Assembly: GCF_945952405.1 (NCBI RefSeq)
Contig: NZ_CAMFIA010000004.1
Span: forward strand, 1 to 64,000
DNA length: 64,000 bases
Source of the DNA: an uncultured Stenotrophomonas sp.
GTDB lineage: Bacteria; Pseudomonadota; Gammaproteobacteria; Xanthomonadales; Xanthomonadaceae
Reading direction: 5' to 3'
Position 1 is the first letter of the stretch. Each line of letters starts with the position of its first letter. Positions 18,835-27,237 of the stretch are shown in pieces. The notes beneath the pieces are model-generated. The model saw nothing but the letters and a program-made list of their open reading frames with translations, was not told the DNA's origin and did no database searches. Both the position numbers and the translations under genes were made by a program.

Positions 18835-21672
18835 GTGAAACACCTGATCCAACGGCCCGCCAGCCGCCGCCGCACCACCCTGGCATCGTCCATCACCCAT
18901 ATCCTTACCGGCGGCACCCTGCTGCTGGTTGGCGCCGTGGCTTCCACCTCCGCCTTCGCGCAGGAAAAGGCCACCAACCTGGACCGCATCACGGTCACCG
19001 GTTCGAACATTCCGCGTACCAACACCGAAACGCCTTCGCCGGTGCAGGTGGTGACCCGCCAGGAAATCGACCGCACCGGCAAGACCACGGTTGCCGAATA
19101 CCTGCAGACCATCACCGCCAACGGTGCCGGTTCGATTCCCAAGTCCTTCGGCAACGGCTTCGCCGGCGGTGGCGCCGGCATCTCGCTGCGCGGCCTTGGC
19201 GCGGGCTCGACGCTGGTGCTGTTGAACGGCCGCCGCATGGCGACCTATGGCCTGGCCGACGATGGCCAGAAGGTCTTCACCGACCTGAGCACCATTCCGC
19301 TCGACGCCGTTGAACGCGTGGAAGTGCTGAAGGACGGCGCCTCGGCGATCTACGGCTCCGATGCCATCGCCGGCGTGGTCAACATCATCCTGCGCAGCGA
19401 TTTCCAGGGCGCCATCCTGCGTGGCTCCTATGGCGTTTCCGGCGACGGCGACGGCGATACCCGCAAGGCGACCCTGACCGCCGGTACCGGCGACATGGCC
19501 ACCGACGGCTGGAACGCCTTCTTCAGCCTGGACGTCGGCAAGAGCGACGCGATCAAGATCAGCGACCGCAAGAACCGCAAGTGGATCGGCACCGGCGACA
19601 CCCGCCAGTGGGGCTACGGCAACAATGCGCAGTTCCTGGGCGGCGCCTTCCTCAGCGGCAGGACCCGTGGCGGTGTCGGACCGAACGGTTCGGTGTATGA
19701 CGACCGCAATGTCACCGACACCAATCCGGCGACGCTGGTACCGCTGCCGGGCTGCCAGGGCCTGACCACCATCGGTGGCCAGACCGATGCTTCGGTGGCC
19801 GCGCAGGGCTGCCTGTGGGATCCGGCGCAGCTGTACCGCGACATTTCGCCGGAAGAGAAGTACGTCAACGTGTTCGGACGTGCCAGCTTCGCCTTCGGCG
19901 AGGGCGGCGAGATCTATACCGAGATCGGCTACTCGAAGAAGGAAACCACCTTCAGCAACACGCCGTCCGGTGTTTCCGGTGGCTGGGGCTACCCGGGTGG
20001 CCCGGTCAACGCCAACAGCGGCGACGGTGCCGTGGTGCTCGGCCCGAATCATCCTGACCGGCCTGCCGGCCTGGGCAACGGCCCGCTGCGCCTGCGCTAC
20101 AGCGCCTGGGATGTCGGCCCGCGCGTGACCGACAACACCAACGAGTTCAACCGCTTCCTGGTCGGCGTCAAGGGCAACTGGGGCGACTGGAGCTACGACA
20201 CCGCCTACCTGCATTCGGGCACCGACCTGGTCAACGAGCGCACCGGCTTCCTGCGCTACAGCGCGGTGAAGTGCGCGCTGGGCGACGCGAACTGCGCCGG
20301 TGGCGTGTGGCGCATCGGTGACAATGCCAACCTGAACTCCAAGGCGTTGTACGACTACATCTCGCCGAAGATCAGCGCACGCGCCAAGTCCAGCCTGGAC
20401 ATGTTCGACTTCACCGTGTCGCGCAGCCTGATGGATCTGAAGGGCGGTCCGCTGGGCCTGGCGATCGGTACCGAATGGCGCAAGACCAGCAACAGCCTGA
20501 CCCCGCAGACCTATACGGATACGGGCGACATCATCGGCCTGGGCTACTCGGCCTACGACGGCACGCAGAACGTGTATGCCGGCTACGTCGAACTGTCCGC
20601 CCCGGTGCTGGAACAGCTGGAACTGTCCGCCGCACTGCGCTACGACAAGTACGAGAGCGGTGAAGGCAAGGCCACGCCGAAGCTGGGCGTGAAGTGGACC
20701 CCGGCCGACTGGATCGCGCTGCGCGCCAGCTACGCCGAAGGCTTCCGCGCCCCGAACCCGGCCGAGAACGGCGACGGTGGCCTGGCCGCCTTCTCCACCG
20801 CCTCGGATCCGATCCGCTGCCCTGGCGGTGAAACCCCGGCACCGGGCGCTTCGCCGGACGACTGCGGTTCGCAGTCGGTTGCGATCATCACCCGTCCGAA
20901 CAAGGACCTGAAGCCGGAAGAGTCGAAGAGCTACTCGGTGGGCATCGTGCTGCAGCCGACCCGCTCCACTTCGCTGACGGTCGATGCCTGGGAAATCAAG
21001 CGCACCAACGAGATCGCCCAGGGTGACACCGATGATGCGATCCGTGCCGGCAACGTCCTGCGCGACAACAACCTGCTCAACGGCGTCGCCGGCACCGGCA
21101 GCATCCTGGCCGTCAACACCGCCTACATCAACGCCAGCTCCTCGCGCGTTCGCGGTATCGACACCGACATCCGCCAGACCTTCGACATTGGCCCGGGCCA
21201 GCTGGAGATGGACCTGCAGTGGAGTCACCTGCTGAAGTTCGAGCGCACCAGCGGTGGCAGCACCGATGACTTCCTGGGCACGCACGGCAACTGCGACGTG
21301 ACCAACTGCATCGGTACGCCGAAGGATCGCATCAACTTCGGCACCACCTGGAAGCAGGGCCCGTGGAGCGTGAGTGGCGTTGCCAACTACATCTCCAGCA
21401 TGGACAACACCGACAAGCGCGGCGGCAAGTACCAGTTCTTCTATTTCGACGGTACGCCGGTCAAGAAGATCTCCTCGTTCACCACCTTCGACCTTTCGGG
21501 TCGTTGGGCGGTCACCGACGAGTTTGAACTGAGCGCCTCGGTCGAGAACGTGTTCGATCGCATCGCTCCGCTGGATCCGCTGACCTATGGCGGCGTGAAC
21601 TACAACCCGATGCACTTCAGCGGCGCCATCGGCCGCTACTTCACCGTCGGCGCGAAGTACACCTTCAAGTAA
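18835..21672 (+). CDS. TonB-dependent outer-membrane receptor
   Basis: 945-aa outer-membrane active transporter. A long signal peptide (cleavage after AFA about residue 42) is followed by a TonB-box-like DRITVTG (50-56), a plug domain (TPSPVQVVTRQEIDRTGKTT to DGASAIYGSDAIAGVVNIIL), and a 22-strand barrel ending in FTVGAKYTFK with the terminal aromatic-rich strand. The GTG at 18835 is preferred because AGGAG lies 7 nt upstream; an in-frame extension back to 18769 has no ribosome site. Plug and barrel resemble the large xanthomonad receptor group whose substrates include siderophores, vitamin B12 and plant or host glycans; the ligand cannot be told from sequence. No Fur box was recognised in the 157-bp leader. 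Confidence 0.93.
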   Translation: MKHLIQRPASRRRTTLASSITHILTGGTLLLVGAVASTSAFAQEKATNLDRITVTGSNIPRTNTETPSPVQVVTRQEIDRTGKTTVAEYLQTITANGAGSIPKSFGNGFAGGGAGISLRGLGAGSTLVLLNGRRMATYGLADDGQKVFTDLSTIPLDAVERVEVLKDGASAIYGSDAIAGVVNIILRSDFQGAILRGSYGVSGDGDGDTRKATLTAGTGDMATDGWNAFFSLDVGKSDAIKISDRKNRKWIGTGDTRQWGYGNNAQFLGGAFLSGRTRGGVGPNGSVYDDRNVTDTNPATLVPLPGCQGLTTIGGQTDASVAAQGCLWDPAQLYRDISPEEKYVNVFGRASFAFGEGGEIYTEIGYSKKETTFSNTPSGVSGGWGYPGGPVNANSGDGAVVLGPNHPDRPAGLGNGPLRLRYSAWDVGPRVTDNTNEFNRFLVGVKGNWGDWSYDTAYLHSGTDLVNERTGFLRYSAVKCALGDANCAGGVWRIGDNANLNSKALYDYISPKISARAKSSLDMFDFTVSRSLMDLKGGPLGLAIGTEWRKTSNSLTPQTYTDTGDIIGLGYSAYDGTQNVYAGYVELSAPVLEQLELSAALRYDKYESGEGKATPKLGVKWTPADWIALRASYAEGFRAPNPAENGDGGLAAFSTASDPIRCPGGETPAPGASPDDCGSQSVAIITRPNKDLKPEESKSYSVGIVLQPTRSTSLTVDAWEIKRTNEIAQGDTDDAIRAGNVLRDNNLLNGVAGTGSILAVNTAYINASSSRVRGIDTDIRQTFDIGPGQLEMDLQWSHLLKFERTSGGSTDDFLGTHGNCDVTNCIGTPKDRINFGTTWKQGPWSVSGVANYISSMDNTDKRGGKYQFFYFDGTPVKKISSFTTFDLSGRWAVTDEFELSASVENVFDRIAPLDPLTYGGVNYNPMHFSGAIGRYFTVGAKYTFK

Positions 21673-21703
21673 TACAGGCCTTACCGTTAGACGCGGTAGC
21701 TTC

Positions 21704-21731
21704 GAAGGCCCGGGCATCTGCCCGGGCCTTC
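21704..21731 (+). terminator. Hairpin after the TonB-dependent receptor
   Basis: GAAGGCCCGGGC-ATCT-GCCCGGGCCTTC is a perfect 12-bp stem 31 bp after the stop codon. The T-run behind it is poor (GTCGTT), so termination efficiency is uncertain. Confidence 0.7.
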
Positions 21732-21810
21732 GTCGTTGCACGCCTTGCAGGCATGTTCACGGAGCCACCGCTACCGTGTGCACGCGGCATCACCGCCGCA
21801 GGGGATCTGC

Positions 21811-23232
21811 ATGGCTGCGACATCGCAACGCCTGGGCTTGCCCGCGTTGACCGCTCTGGTGGTCGGCTCGATGGTCGGTGCCGGCATCTTTTCCTTGCCA
21901 CAGAACGTGGCGCGCAGCGCCGGACCGGCCGCGGCGCTGATCGGCTGGGCGGTGAGTGGCGCCGGCATGCTGATGCTGGCCTTCGTGTTCCAGGCGCTGG
22001 CCAACCGCCGGCCCGACCTTGATACCGGCATCTACGCCTATGCGCGCGAGGGGTTCGGCAACTACATCGGCTTCTCCGCCGCGTGGGGCTACTGGGTCGC
22101 CTCGGTACTCGGCAACGCCAGCTTCTTCGTGCTGATCTTCAGTGGACTCGGACATTTCATGCCGGTGTTCGGCGAAGGCAATACTGCCGCCGCCGTCGCC
22201 GCTTCATCACTGCTGCTGTGGACCGTGCACCTGCTGGTGCTGCGTGGCCTGCGCACCGCGGCCATCGTCAACGGCCTGGTGACGGTGGCCAAGCTGCTGC
22301 CGATCGCGCTGTTCCTGATCCTGGCCGCCGCTGCATTCCGCATGGAGGTGTTCCGTGCCGATTTCCTCGGCACGCCCGCGCTCGGCGACCTCGGCCAGCA
22401 GCTGCGCGGCATGATGCTGGTCACCGTGTGGGTCTTCATCGGCATCGAAGGGGCCAGCATCTACTCGCGGCGTGCCGCGCGCCGCGCCGATGTCGGCCGC
22501 GCCACCGTGATCGGTTTTGTGGGTGTCTGGTTGCTGCTGGTGCTGGTCAGCCTGCTGTCGATGGGCGTGCTGTCGCAGGCCGAACTGGCTGGGCTGCCCA
22601 ATCCATCGATGGCCTATGTGCTGCGCGCCATCGTCGGCGAATGGGGCGCGACGGTGATCATCATCGGCTCCATCATTTCCGTGCTTGGTGCGCTGCTGGC
22701 CTGGGTGCTGCTGTGTGCCGAAGTGCTCTACGCCGCCGCGGGTGACGGCACCATGCCGGCGTTCCTGGGCCGCGAGAATGCGCGCGGCGTGCCCGCCAAC
22801 GCGCTGTGGCTGAGCAATGGCCTGATCCAGCTGTTCCTGCTGCTGGTGCTGGTCAACGCCGGCAGCTACACCGGCCTGGTGCTGCTGGCGGCCTCGATGA
22901 GCCTGGTGCCCTACTTCCTGTCCACCGCCTTCGGCGTGCAACTGGCCTGGCGCGGGCACGCGTATGCGGATGCACCGGGCGCACGCTGGCGCGATTTCGC
23001 TGTCTCGCTGTTGGCCAGCGCCTATGCCTTGTGGCTGGTATACGCCGGCGGCCTCGACAACCTGCTGCTGTCGGTGCTGCTGTATGTGCCCGGCGTAGTG
23101 CTGTTCGCGCTGACCCGGCGGCAGCGCGGCGAGCGGGTGTTCACGCGCTGGGAATGGGTCCTGTTCGGCACGATCCTGGCGGTGGCGATCGCCACGCTGG
23201 TGGCGTTCTCGAAGGGCGATCTCACGCTGTAG
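21811..23232 (+). CDS. APC-superfamily amino acid transporter (basic amino acid/polyamine antiporter type)
   Basis: 473-aa inner-membrane transporter with about 12 hydrophobic segments. It starts LPALTALVVGSMVGAGIFSLPQ-like, the conserved first APC helix with the GxGIF motif, and continues with an ALANRRPDLDTGIYAYAREG segment and a WVFIGIEGASIYSRRA helix typical of the basic-amino-acid antiporter group (ArcD/YdgI-like arginine:ornithine exchangers). AGGGGA lies 7 nt before the ATG at 21811; upstream in-frame sequence is a GC-rich extension without ribosome site. There is no arginine deiminase operon nearby, so the exact substrate pair is inferred only from family. Confidence 0.87.
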   Translation: MAATSQRLGLPALTALVVGSMVGAGIFSLPQNVARSAGPAAALIGWAVSGAGMLMLAFVFQALANRRPDLDTGIYAYAREGFGNYIGFSAAWGYWVASVLGNASFFVLIFSGLGHFMPVFGEGNTAAAVAASSLLLWTVHLLVLRGLRTAAIVNGLVTVAKLLPIALFLILAAAAFRMEVFRADFLGTPALGDLGQQLRGMMLVTVWVFIGIEGASIYSRRAARRADVGRATVIGFVGVWLLLVLVSLLSMGVLSQAELAGLPNPSMAYVLRAIVGEWGATVIIIGSIISVLGALLAWVLLCAEVLYAAAGDGTMPAFLGRENARGVPANALWLSNGLIQLFLLLVLVNAGSYTGLVLLAASMSLVPYFLSTAFGVQLAWRGHAYADAPGARWRDFAVSLLASAYALWLVYAGGLDNLLLSVLLYVPGVVLFALTRRQRGERVFTRWEWVLFGTILAVAIATLVAFSKGDLTL

Positions 23233-23243
23233 GGTCAAGTGCA

Positions 23244-23270
23244 GCCAGCCGAGCGTAGGCTCGGCTCTAC
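23244..23270. repeat. SMAG element
   Basis: GCCGAGC-GTAG-GCTCGGC followed by TCTAC; on the minus strand it starts with GTAGAGCCGAGCC, the canonical SMAG head. It lies between the convergent APC transporter and esterase genes. Confidence 0.85.
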
Positions 23271-23320
23271 AGCAGGCGCGGTGCTCCCGACCGGGTGCGG
23301 GGCGGGCCTGCAACCGCAGT

Positions 23321-24280
23321 TCAAGGCGTCGGCAGCATGCCGATGTCCTGCATCCAGCGTTCGGCAAGCCGGGGCCACACCGCGACCGGCGCATCCCTCA
23401 TGCGCAGCCCGAACGCATGGCCGCCACGGGCGAACAGGTGCATCTCCACTGGCACGCCAGCATCGATCAAGGCCTGGTAGTAGGCCAGTGATTCGCGTAC
23501 GTCGTCGGTCGGGTCATCCGTGGCCTGTGCGATGAAGGTCGGCGGCACCGCCTCATCCACGACGATGTCCTTGACCAGCGACAGTCCTTTCCCGTGCCCA
23601 GCCCACAGGTGCCCGGAATACATCACCATCGCGAAATCGGGCCGGCTCGGCTGCAGGTCCGCCGCATCGACCGCTGCATAGCTGCGCCGCGCATGCGTGC
23701 TCAAACCCGCCACCACATGTCCGCCCGCGGAAAAGCCGATCACGCCCACCCGCGCAGGGTCGATCCGCCAGCGTTCCGCCTGCGCACGCAGCTGCCCCAT
23801 CGCGCGCTGTGCATCCTGCAGCGCCATCGGTACCGCTGGAATGTCGCGGCAGTTGCACTCGCGGTCCCAGTTCGGACCGGACGCGGGCACGCGGTACTTC
23901 AACAGCGCGCAGGTAATGCCCTGCGCGACCAGCCAGTCACAGATTTCGCTGCCTTCCAGGTCGATCGCCAGTACGTTGTAACCGCCGCCGGGCACCACCA
24001 TCACCGCAGTGCCATTGGCGCTGCCCTGCGCCGGATACACGGTGAGGGTCGGCACCGCGACGTTCTGCAGCATCATCCAGTGTTCGCCACTGGCCGTGGA
24101 GGTCACTTCACCGACCTGCTCGGGGCCTTTCAGCTTTGGCGGCGCCATTCCCCTGCCTTCGGGCCACAACGGCATCTGCGTAGCGCCCTGGCCCGGATGC
24201 CAGGTGGACGGTGCAGCCTCTGCTGCAGCGAACGGCAACAGCGCAAGCAGCAGGAAGCCCGAGGACAGGAGCGCACGCAT
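23321..24280 (-). CDS. Exported alpha/beta-hydrolase (acetyl-xylan-esterase-like)
   Basis: 319-aa secreted serine hydrolase. A signal peptide (hydrophobic SSGFLLLALLPFAAAEAA) is followed by an alpha/beta-hydrolase core: oxyanion-hole VVPGGGYNVLA, nucleophile elbow GFSAGGH, an acidic ATDDPTDD segment supplying Asp, and the catalytic His in ARGGHAFGLR. This set matches the BD-FAE/acyl-esterase group, often acting on acetylated sugars. The ATG at 24280 has GGA 8 nt upstream; an ATG at 24289 would add three residues. It ends facing the APC gene and is followed upstream by a REP dimer. Confidence 0.83.
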   Translation of the reverse strand: MRALLSSGFLLLALLPFAAAEAAPSTWHPGQGATQMPLWPEGRGMAPPKLKGPEQVGEVTSTASGEHWMMLQNVAVPTLTVYPAQGSANGTAVMVVPGGGYNVLAIDLEGSEICDWLVAQGITCALLKYRVPASGPNWDRECNCRDIPAVPMALQDAQRAMGQLRAQAERWRIDPARVGVIGFSAGGHVVAGLSTHARRSYAAVDAADLQPSRPDFAMVMYSGHLWAGHGKGLSLVKDIVVDEAVPPTFIAQATDDPTDDVRESLAYYQALIDAGVPVEMHLFARGGHAFGLRMRDAPVAVWPRLAERWMQDIGMLPTP

Positions 24281-24310
24281 GATCGGCATCCACGGTTGAA
24301 GCAGCAGATT

Positions 24311-24368
24311 GTAGAGCCAAGCCCATGCTCGGCTTCGAGGATGCAGCCGAGCGTGGGCTCGGCGCTAC
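24311..24368. repeat. SMAG dimer (head-to-head)
   Basis: Two related palindromes in opposite orientation. The first begins GTAGAGCCAAGCCCATGCTC at 24311, and the second ends GCCGAGCGTGGGCTCGGCGC with CTAC at 24365-24368. Dimers with GTAG at both outer ends are the usual paired form of SMAG elements. Confidence 0.85.
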
Positions 24369-24377
24369 AACAGGCGC

Positions 24378-24410
24378 AAAAAAAAGACCTGCATCTTGCG
24401 ATGCAGGTCT
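24378..24410 (-). terminator. Terminator of tRNA-Asn
   Basis: AGACCTGCAT-CTTGCG-ATGCAGGTCT, which on the minus strand is followed by a run of eight or more T residues, lies 9 bp past the tRNA 3' end. Confidence 0.92.
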
Positions 24411-24418
24411 CTTCAAGG

Positions 24419-24495
24419 TGGCGCCCGAAGTTGGACTCGAACCAACGACCCCCTGATTAACAGTCAAGTGCTCTAACCGGCTGAGCTATTCGGGC
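24419..24495 (-). tRNA. tRNA-Asn (anticodon GTT)
   Basis: 77-nt cloverleaf on the minus strand. The acceptor stem GCCCGAA pairs with TTCGGGC, followed by discriminator G and an encoded CCA. The D arm is GCTC...GAGC, and the anticodon stem CTTGA/TCAGG encloses loop CTGTTAA, with anticodon GTT. The T arm is GTTGG-TTCGAGT-CCAAC. GTT reads AAC/AAU codons, so asparagine. A promoter-like TATACT lies just upstream and a strong terminator just downstream. No direct repeat of the 3' end was seen nearby, so no integrated element is indicated. Confidence 0.97.
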
Positions 24496-24503
24496 AGACG
24501 ACT

Positions 24504-24509
24504 AGTATA
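24504..24509 (-). promoter_or_regulatory. Candidate -10 box of tRNA-Asn
   Basis: On the minus strand TATACT (5 of 6 to TATAAT) lies 8 nt before the tRNA 5' end. No good -35 hexamer is seen 16-18 nt further upstream inside the rlmH end. A start at this site would give a leader of only one or two nucleotides. Confidence 0.45.
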
Positions 24510-24517
24510 ACCACTCT

Positions 24518-24988
24518 TCACGCGCGATGGTAGGGGTGATTCGCAATCATTGCGGCAGCCCGATACAGCTGCTCCGCTACCACCAGCCGCACCAGCATGT
24601 GCGGCAACGTCAGCGGTCCGATCGACCACTTTTCGTCGGCCAGCGCGGAAACGTCCGGCGAATGCCCTTCCGGGCCACCGATCAGGAATGCCAGGTCCCT
24701 GCCCTGCCCGCGCCAATGCTCCAGCCGCTGCGCCAGCTGTTCGGAACTGAGCTGGCGGCCCGGCACATCCAGCGCCACCACATAGGCATTCTTCGGCAGC
24801 GCCGCGATCACCCGCTTGCCTTCGTCTTCGGTGGCGCGGCGCGGATCGCGGCCCTTGCCGCGCAGGCCGGGCTCGATTTCCACCAGTTCGAATGGCAGCC
24901 AGTGCGACAGCCGCTTCTGGTATTCGGCAAAGCCCTGCGCAACCCAGCTGGGCGCGCGTTCACCGGTGGCGATCAGGCGGGCTTTCAT
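24518..24988 (-). CDS. rlmH: 23S rRNA (pseudouridine1915-N3)-methyltransferase
   Basis: SPOUT-class methyltransferase that methylates pseudouridine 1915 of helix 69 on the assembled 70S ribosome, using SAM. The 156-aa length equals the E. coli enzyme. The SAM-binding knot is visible as FLIGGPEGHS, and the C-terminal LPHMLVRLVVAEQLYRA with YHRA is typical. GGAGG lies 8 nt before the ATG at 24988. It is the last protein gene of the leuS-lptE-holA-nadD-rsfS cluster and directly precedes tRNA-Asn. Confidence 0.96.
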   Translation of the reverse strand: MKARLIATGERAPSWVAQGFAEYQKRLSHWLPFELVEIEPGLRGKGRDPRRATEDEGKRVIAALPKNAYVVALDVPGRQLSSEQLAQRLEHWRGQGRDLAFLIGGPEGHSPDVSALADEKWSIGPLTLPHMLVRLVVAEQLYRAAAMIANHPYHRA

Positions 24989-25052
24989 CAACGGTCCTCC
25001 AAAACGTCGACGGCGCCATCGGCGCCGTCGAAGGGATGCATCAACGTGCGGC

Positions 25053-25463
25053 TCAGGCCACTTCGTCGTCGCTGGACGGCGGCTGGTCGCCAACGGTCCA
25101 CAGGCGCTCCAGGGCGTAGAACTCACGCACGCGCGGCAGCATCACATGGACGATCACGTCGCCCAGGTCGACCAGCACCCACTCGGCTTCGCGCTCGCCT
25201 TCCACGCCCAGCGGCATCACGTCGATCTTCTTGGCGAAGCGCACGACTTCATCGGCGATCGACTTGACGTGGCGGGTCGAGGTGCCCGAGACGATCACCA
25301 GGTAATCGGCAACGCTGGACCGGCCGCGCACATCGATCTCGACCAGGTCCTTGGCCTTCAGGTCTTCGGTGGCTTGGCGGACGCTGGCCAGCAGTTCCGG
25401 CACGGACGGCGGCGGGCTGGGCAGATCGACCTTGATGGTCTGGGGCTGGGTCTGGTTGCTCAA
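25053..25463 (-). CDS. rsfS: Ribosomal silencing factor RsfS
   Basis: Binds ribosomal protein uL14 on the 50S subunit and blocks subunit joining during starvation. The 136-aa protein has the RsfS core: EDLKAKDLVEIDVRG, then ADYLVIVSGTSTRHVKSIAD, then WVLVDLGDVIVHVMLPRVREFYALERLW. It has a Pro-rich N-terminal extension and an acidic tail (SSDDEVA). The start is TTG at 25463, since no in-frame ATG exists before the conserved core; no strong Shine-Dalgarno. It lies between nadD and rlmH, the conserved order. Confidence 0.94.
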   Translation of the reverse strand: MSNQTQPQTIKVDLPSPPPSVPELLASVRQATEDLKAKDLVEIDVRGRSSVADYLVIVSGTSTRHVKSIADEVVRFAKKIDVMPLGVEGEREAEWVLVDLGDVIVHVMLPRVREFYALERLWTVGDQPPSSDDEVA

Positions 25464-25521
25464 AGTGGATCGACTCGATAAACGTGGGGGCGATTATACG
25501 GGGATGGCGCGGCGGCGCCAT

Positions 25522-26187
25522 TCACGGCGTGGCCGGGCGGTACAGCCCGTGTGCAGCGACATAGTCGGCCACGGCCGGCGGCAGCAGGGCGCGCCAGGGA
25601 CCGCCGGCGGCGATCTGGGAACGCACCGCACTGGCCGATTCCTCGCGCAGCGGGTGGTGCAGCCGCAGGATGCGCCCGGCCGCACTGGCGAACAGAGCCT
25701 GCTCGTTGTCGGCCCAGCGCCCTTCCAGCGCCCGGCCCAGCTCGCCGTCGAGCGAGGCCTGCAGCGGGCTGCCCGGCCGTTCGGCGACCACGAAGTGGGC
25801 CAGCCCGAACAGGGCCTCCCATTCGTGCCAGCTGGACAGGCCGAGCAGGCTGTCGGCCCCGACCAGCCAGGCCAGCGGCCGGCTCGGGCCCAGTTCGCCG
25901 CGCAGCTCGCGCAGGGTGTCCACGGTATAGGACGGGCGCCCGGGGAAACGCAGTGCGCGGTCCAGCTCGCGCCGGTCCAGCAGCAGCCCGGGCTCGTCGC
26001 CGATCGCCAGCGACAGCATCGTGCAGCGCTGTTCGGCGGTGGCGCCCGGCACGGCACGGTGCGGTGGATCGGCGGCCGGCAGCATGCGCACCGCCACCTG
26101 CAGTTCGTCACGGGCGGCGCGCGCGATCGCCAGGTGACCGAGGTGCACCGGATCGAAGGTGCCCCCGTAATAGATCCGCAGGCTCAT
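25522..26187 (-). CDS. nadD: Nicotinate-nucleotide adenylyltransferase
   Basis: Transfers AMP from ATP to nicotinate mononucleotide, giving deamido-NAD in NAD biosynthesis; essential. The 221-aa product has the nucleotidyltransferase motif GGTFDPVHLGH with HxGH at 15-18, and the WLVGADSLLGLSSW block typical of NadD. The ISSTxIR motif is degenerate here (SASAVRSQI), but Arg and Ser are kept. The ATG lies 3 bp downstream of the holA stop codon, so the two genes are tightly coupled. Confidence 0.95.
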   Translation of the reverse strand: MSLRIYYGGTFDPVHLGHLAIARAARDELQVAVRMLPAADPPHRAVPGATAEQRCTMLSLAIGDEPGLLLDRRELDRALRFPGRPSYTVDTLRELRGELGPSRPLAWLVGADSLLGLSSWHEWEALFGLAHFVVAERPGSPLQASLDGELGRALEGRWADNEQALFASAAGRILRLHHPLREESASAVRSQIAAGGPWRALLPPAVADYVAAHGLYRPATP

Positions 26188-26190
26188 TGA

Positions 26191-27228
26191 TCAGGCCCGC
26201 GCCAGCAGGCGCACGGCACGCGGCTCTGCCACCGCCACCAGCAGGCGCTCCAGCGCCAGCCAGGCATCGCCGTCGGCGCGTCCCTTGGCAATGCGGTCGA
26301 CCAGTCCGGCTTCGGCGACGAAACGCTCCCAGCGCTTGCCTTCCGGATGCCGCTGCAGTGCGCGCTTGTACGGCGCCTGCCGCGACTCCCAGATGCCGCG
26401 CGATTTCATCTCGGCGGCCAGGTTGCCGCCCCGCGCCTGTACCCGGGCCAGGCCGGCACCGGCCAGCAGCTCGCGGATCACGATCGGCATCAGCGCGGCC
26501 ACGGCCTCGCCTTCGCCACGCAGGCCGGCCAGCATGCGCAGCACCGCAGGCGGCTGGCCGGAGAAGGTCGCCTCCACCAGCCGGAACACGTCATAGCGTG
26601 CGGCGTCGGCCACCAGCGATTCCATCCGTTCCACATCCAGCGGCTGGCCATCGGCCAGCAGCGCCAGCTTGTCGATCTCCTGGGCGGCGGCCAGCAGGTT
26701 GCCTTCCACCCGTTCGGCCAGGCGCTGCACCGCTGCCGGGTCGGCGCGCAGGCCCTTGCCGCGCAGGCGGCGCTCGATCCAGTCCGGCAGCTCGTGCGGC
26801 TTGATCGCCCAGGCCACCGACAGCACGCCGATGCGGTTGACCGCCTCGGCCCACTTGCCCTGGTGGGCCTTGCTCCATTCGTTGGCGGTGATCATCAGCA
26901 CCACGTCCGGCGCCGGGTTGGCGCAGAACTGGCTGATCACCTCGGCACCGTCCTTGCCCGGCTTGCCGCTGGGCAGGCGCACCTCGACCAGGCGGCGGGC
27001 ACTGAACAGGCTGGGCGCGTTGAAACTGGCGTCGAGCTGGTTCCAGTCGAAATCGCGGCCATCGGCGTCGAAGACTTCACGCTCGCCGATGCCGCTGGCG
27101 CGTGCACGCGCGCGGATGGCGTCGGCCGCCTCCAGCACGCGCAGCGTTTCCGGGCCGGCAATCAGATAGACCGGCGCCAGCGCGGTATCAGCGCCCTGGC
27201 TGGCCAGCTGCTCCGGACGCAGTTCCAT
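26191..27228 (-). CDS. holA: DNA polymerase III subunit delta
   Basis: 345-aa subunit of the clamp loader; delta is the wrench that opens the beta sliding clamp ring. The N-terminal part shows APVYLIAGPETLRVLEAADA, matching the degenerate AAA+ start of HolA, followed by SLFSARRLVEVRLPSGKPGK, which contains the clamp-contact hydrophobic patch, and later LAERVEGNLLAAAQEIDKLALL, the best conserved delta segment. It sits between lptE and nadD, as in most gammaproteobacteria; the gap to lptE is only 9 bp. Confidence 0.95.
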   Translation of the reverse strand: MELRPEQLASQGADTALAPVYLIAGPETLRVLEAADAIRARARASGIGEREVFDADGRDFDWNQLDASFNAPSLFSARRLVEVRLPSGKPGKDGAEVISQFCANPAPDVVLMITANEWSKAHQGKWAEAVNRIGVLSVAWAIKPHELPDWIERRLRGKGLRADPAAVQRLAERVEGNLLAAAQEIDKLALLADGQPLDVERMESLVADAARYDVFRLVEATFSGQPPAVLRMLAGLRGEGEAVAALMPIVIRELLAGAGLARVQARGGNLAAEMKSRGIWESRQAPYKRALQRHPEGKRWERFVAEAGLVDRIAKGRADGDAWLALERLLVAVAEPRAVRLLARA

Positions 27229-27237
27229 CGCCGCGGC

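Noticed and set aside
18712..21741. A 1009-codon open frame on the minus strand
   Set aside because: Antisense to the TonB-dependent receptor; composition typical of a shadow.
24311..24495. Genomic island attachment site at tRNA-Asn
   Set aside because: No integrase gene and no direct repeat of the tRNA 3' end were seen; the nearby palindromes are SMAG elements.
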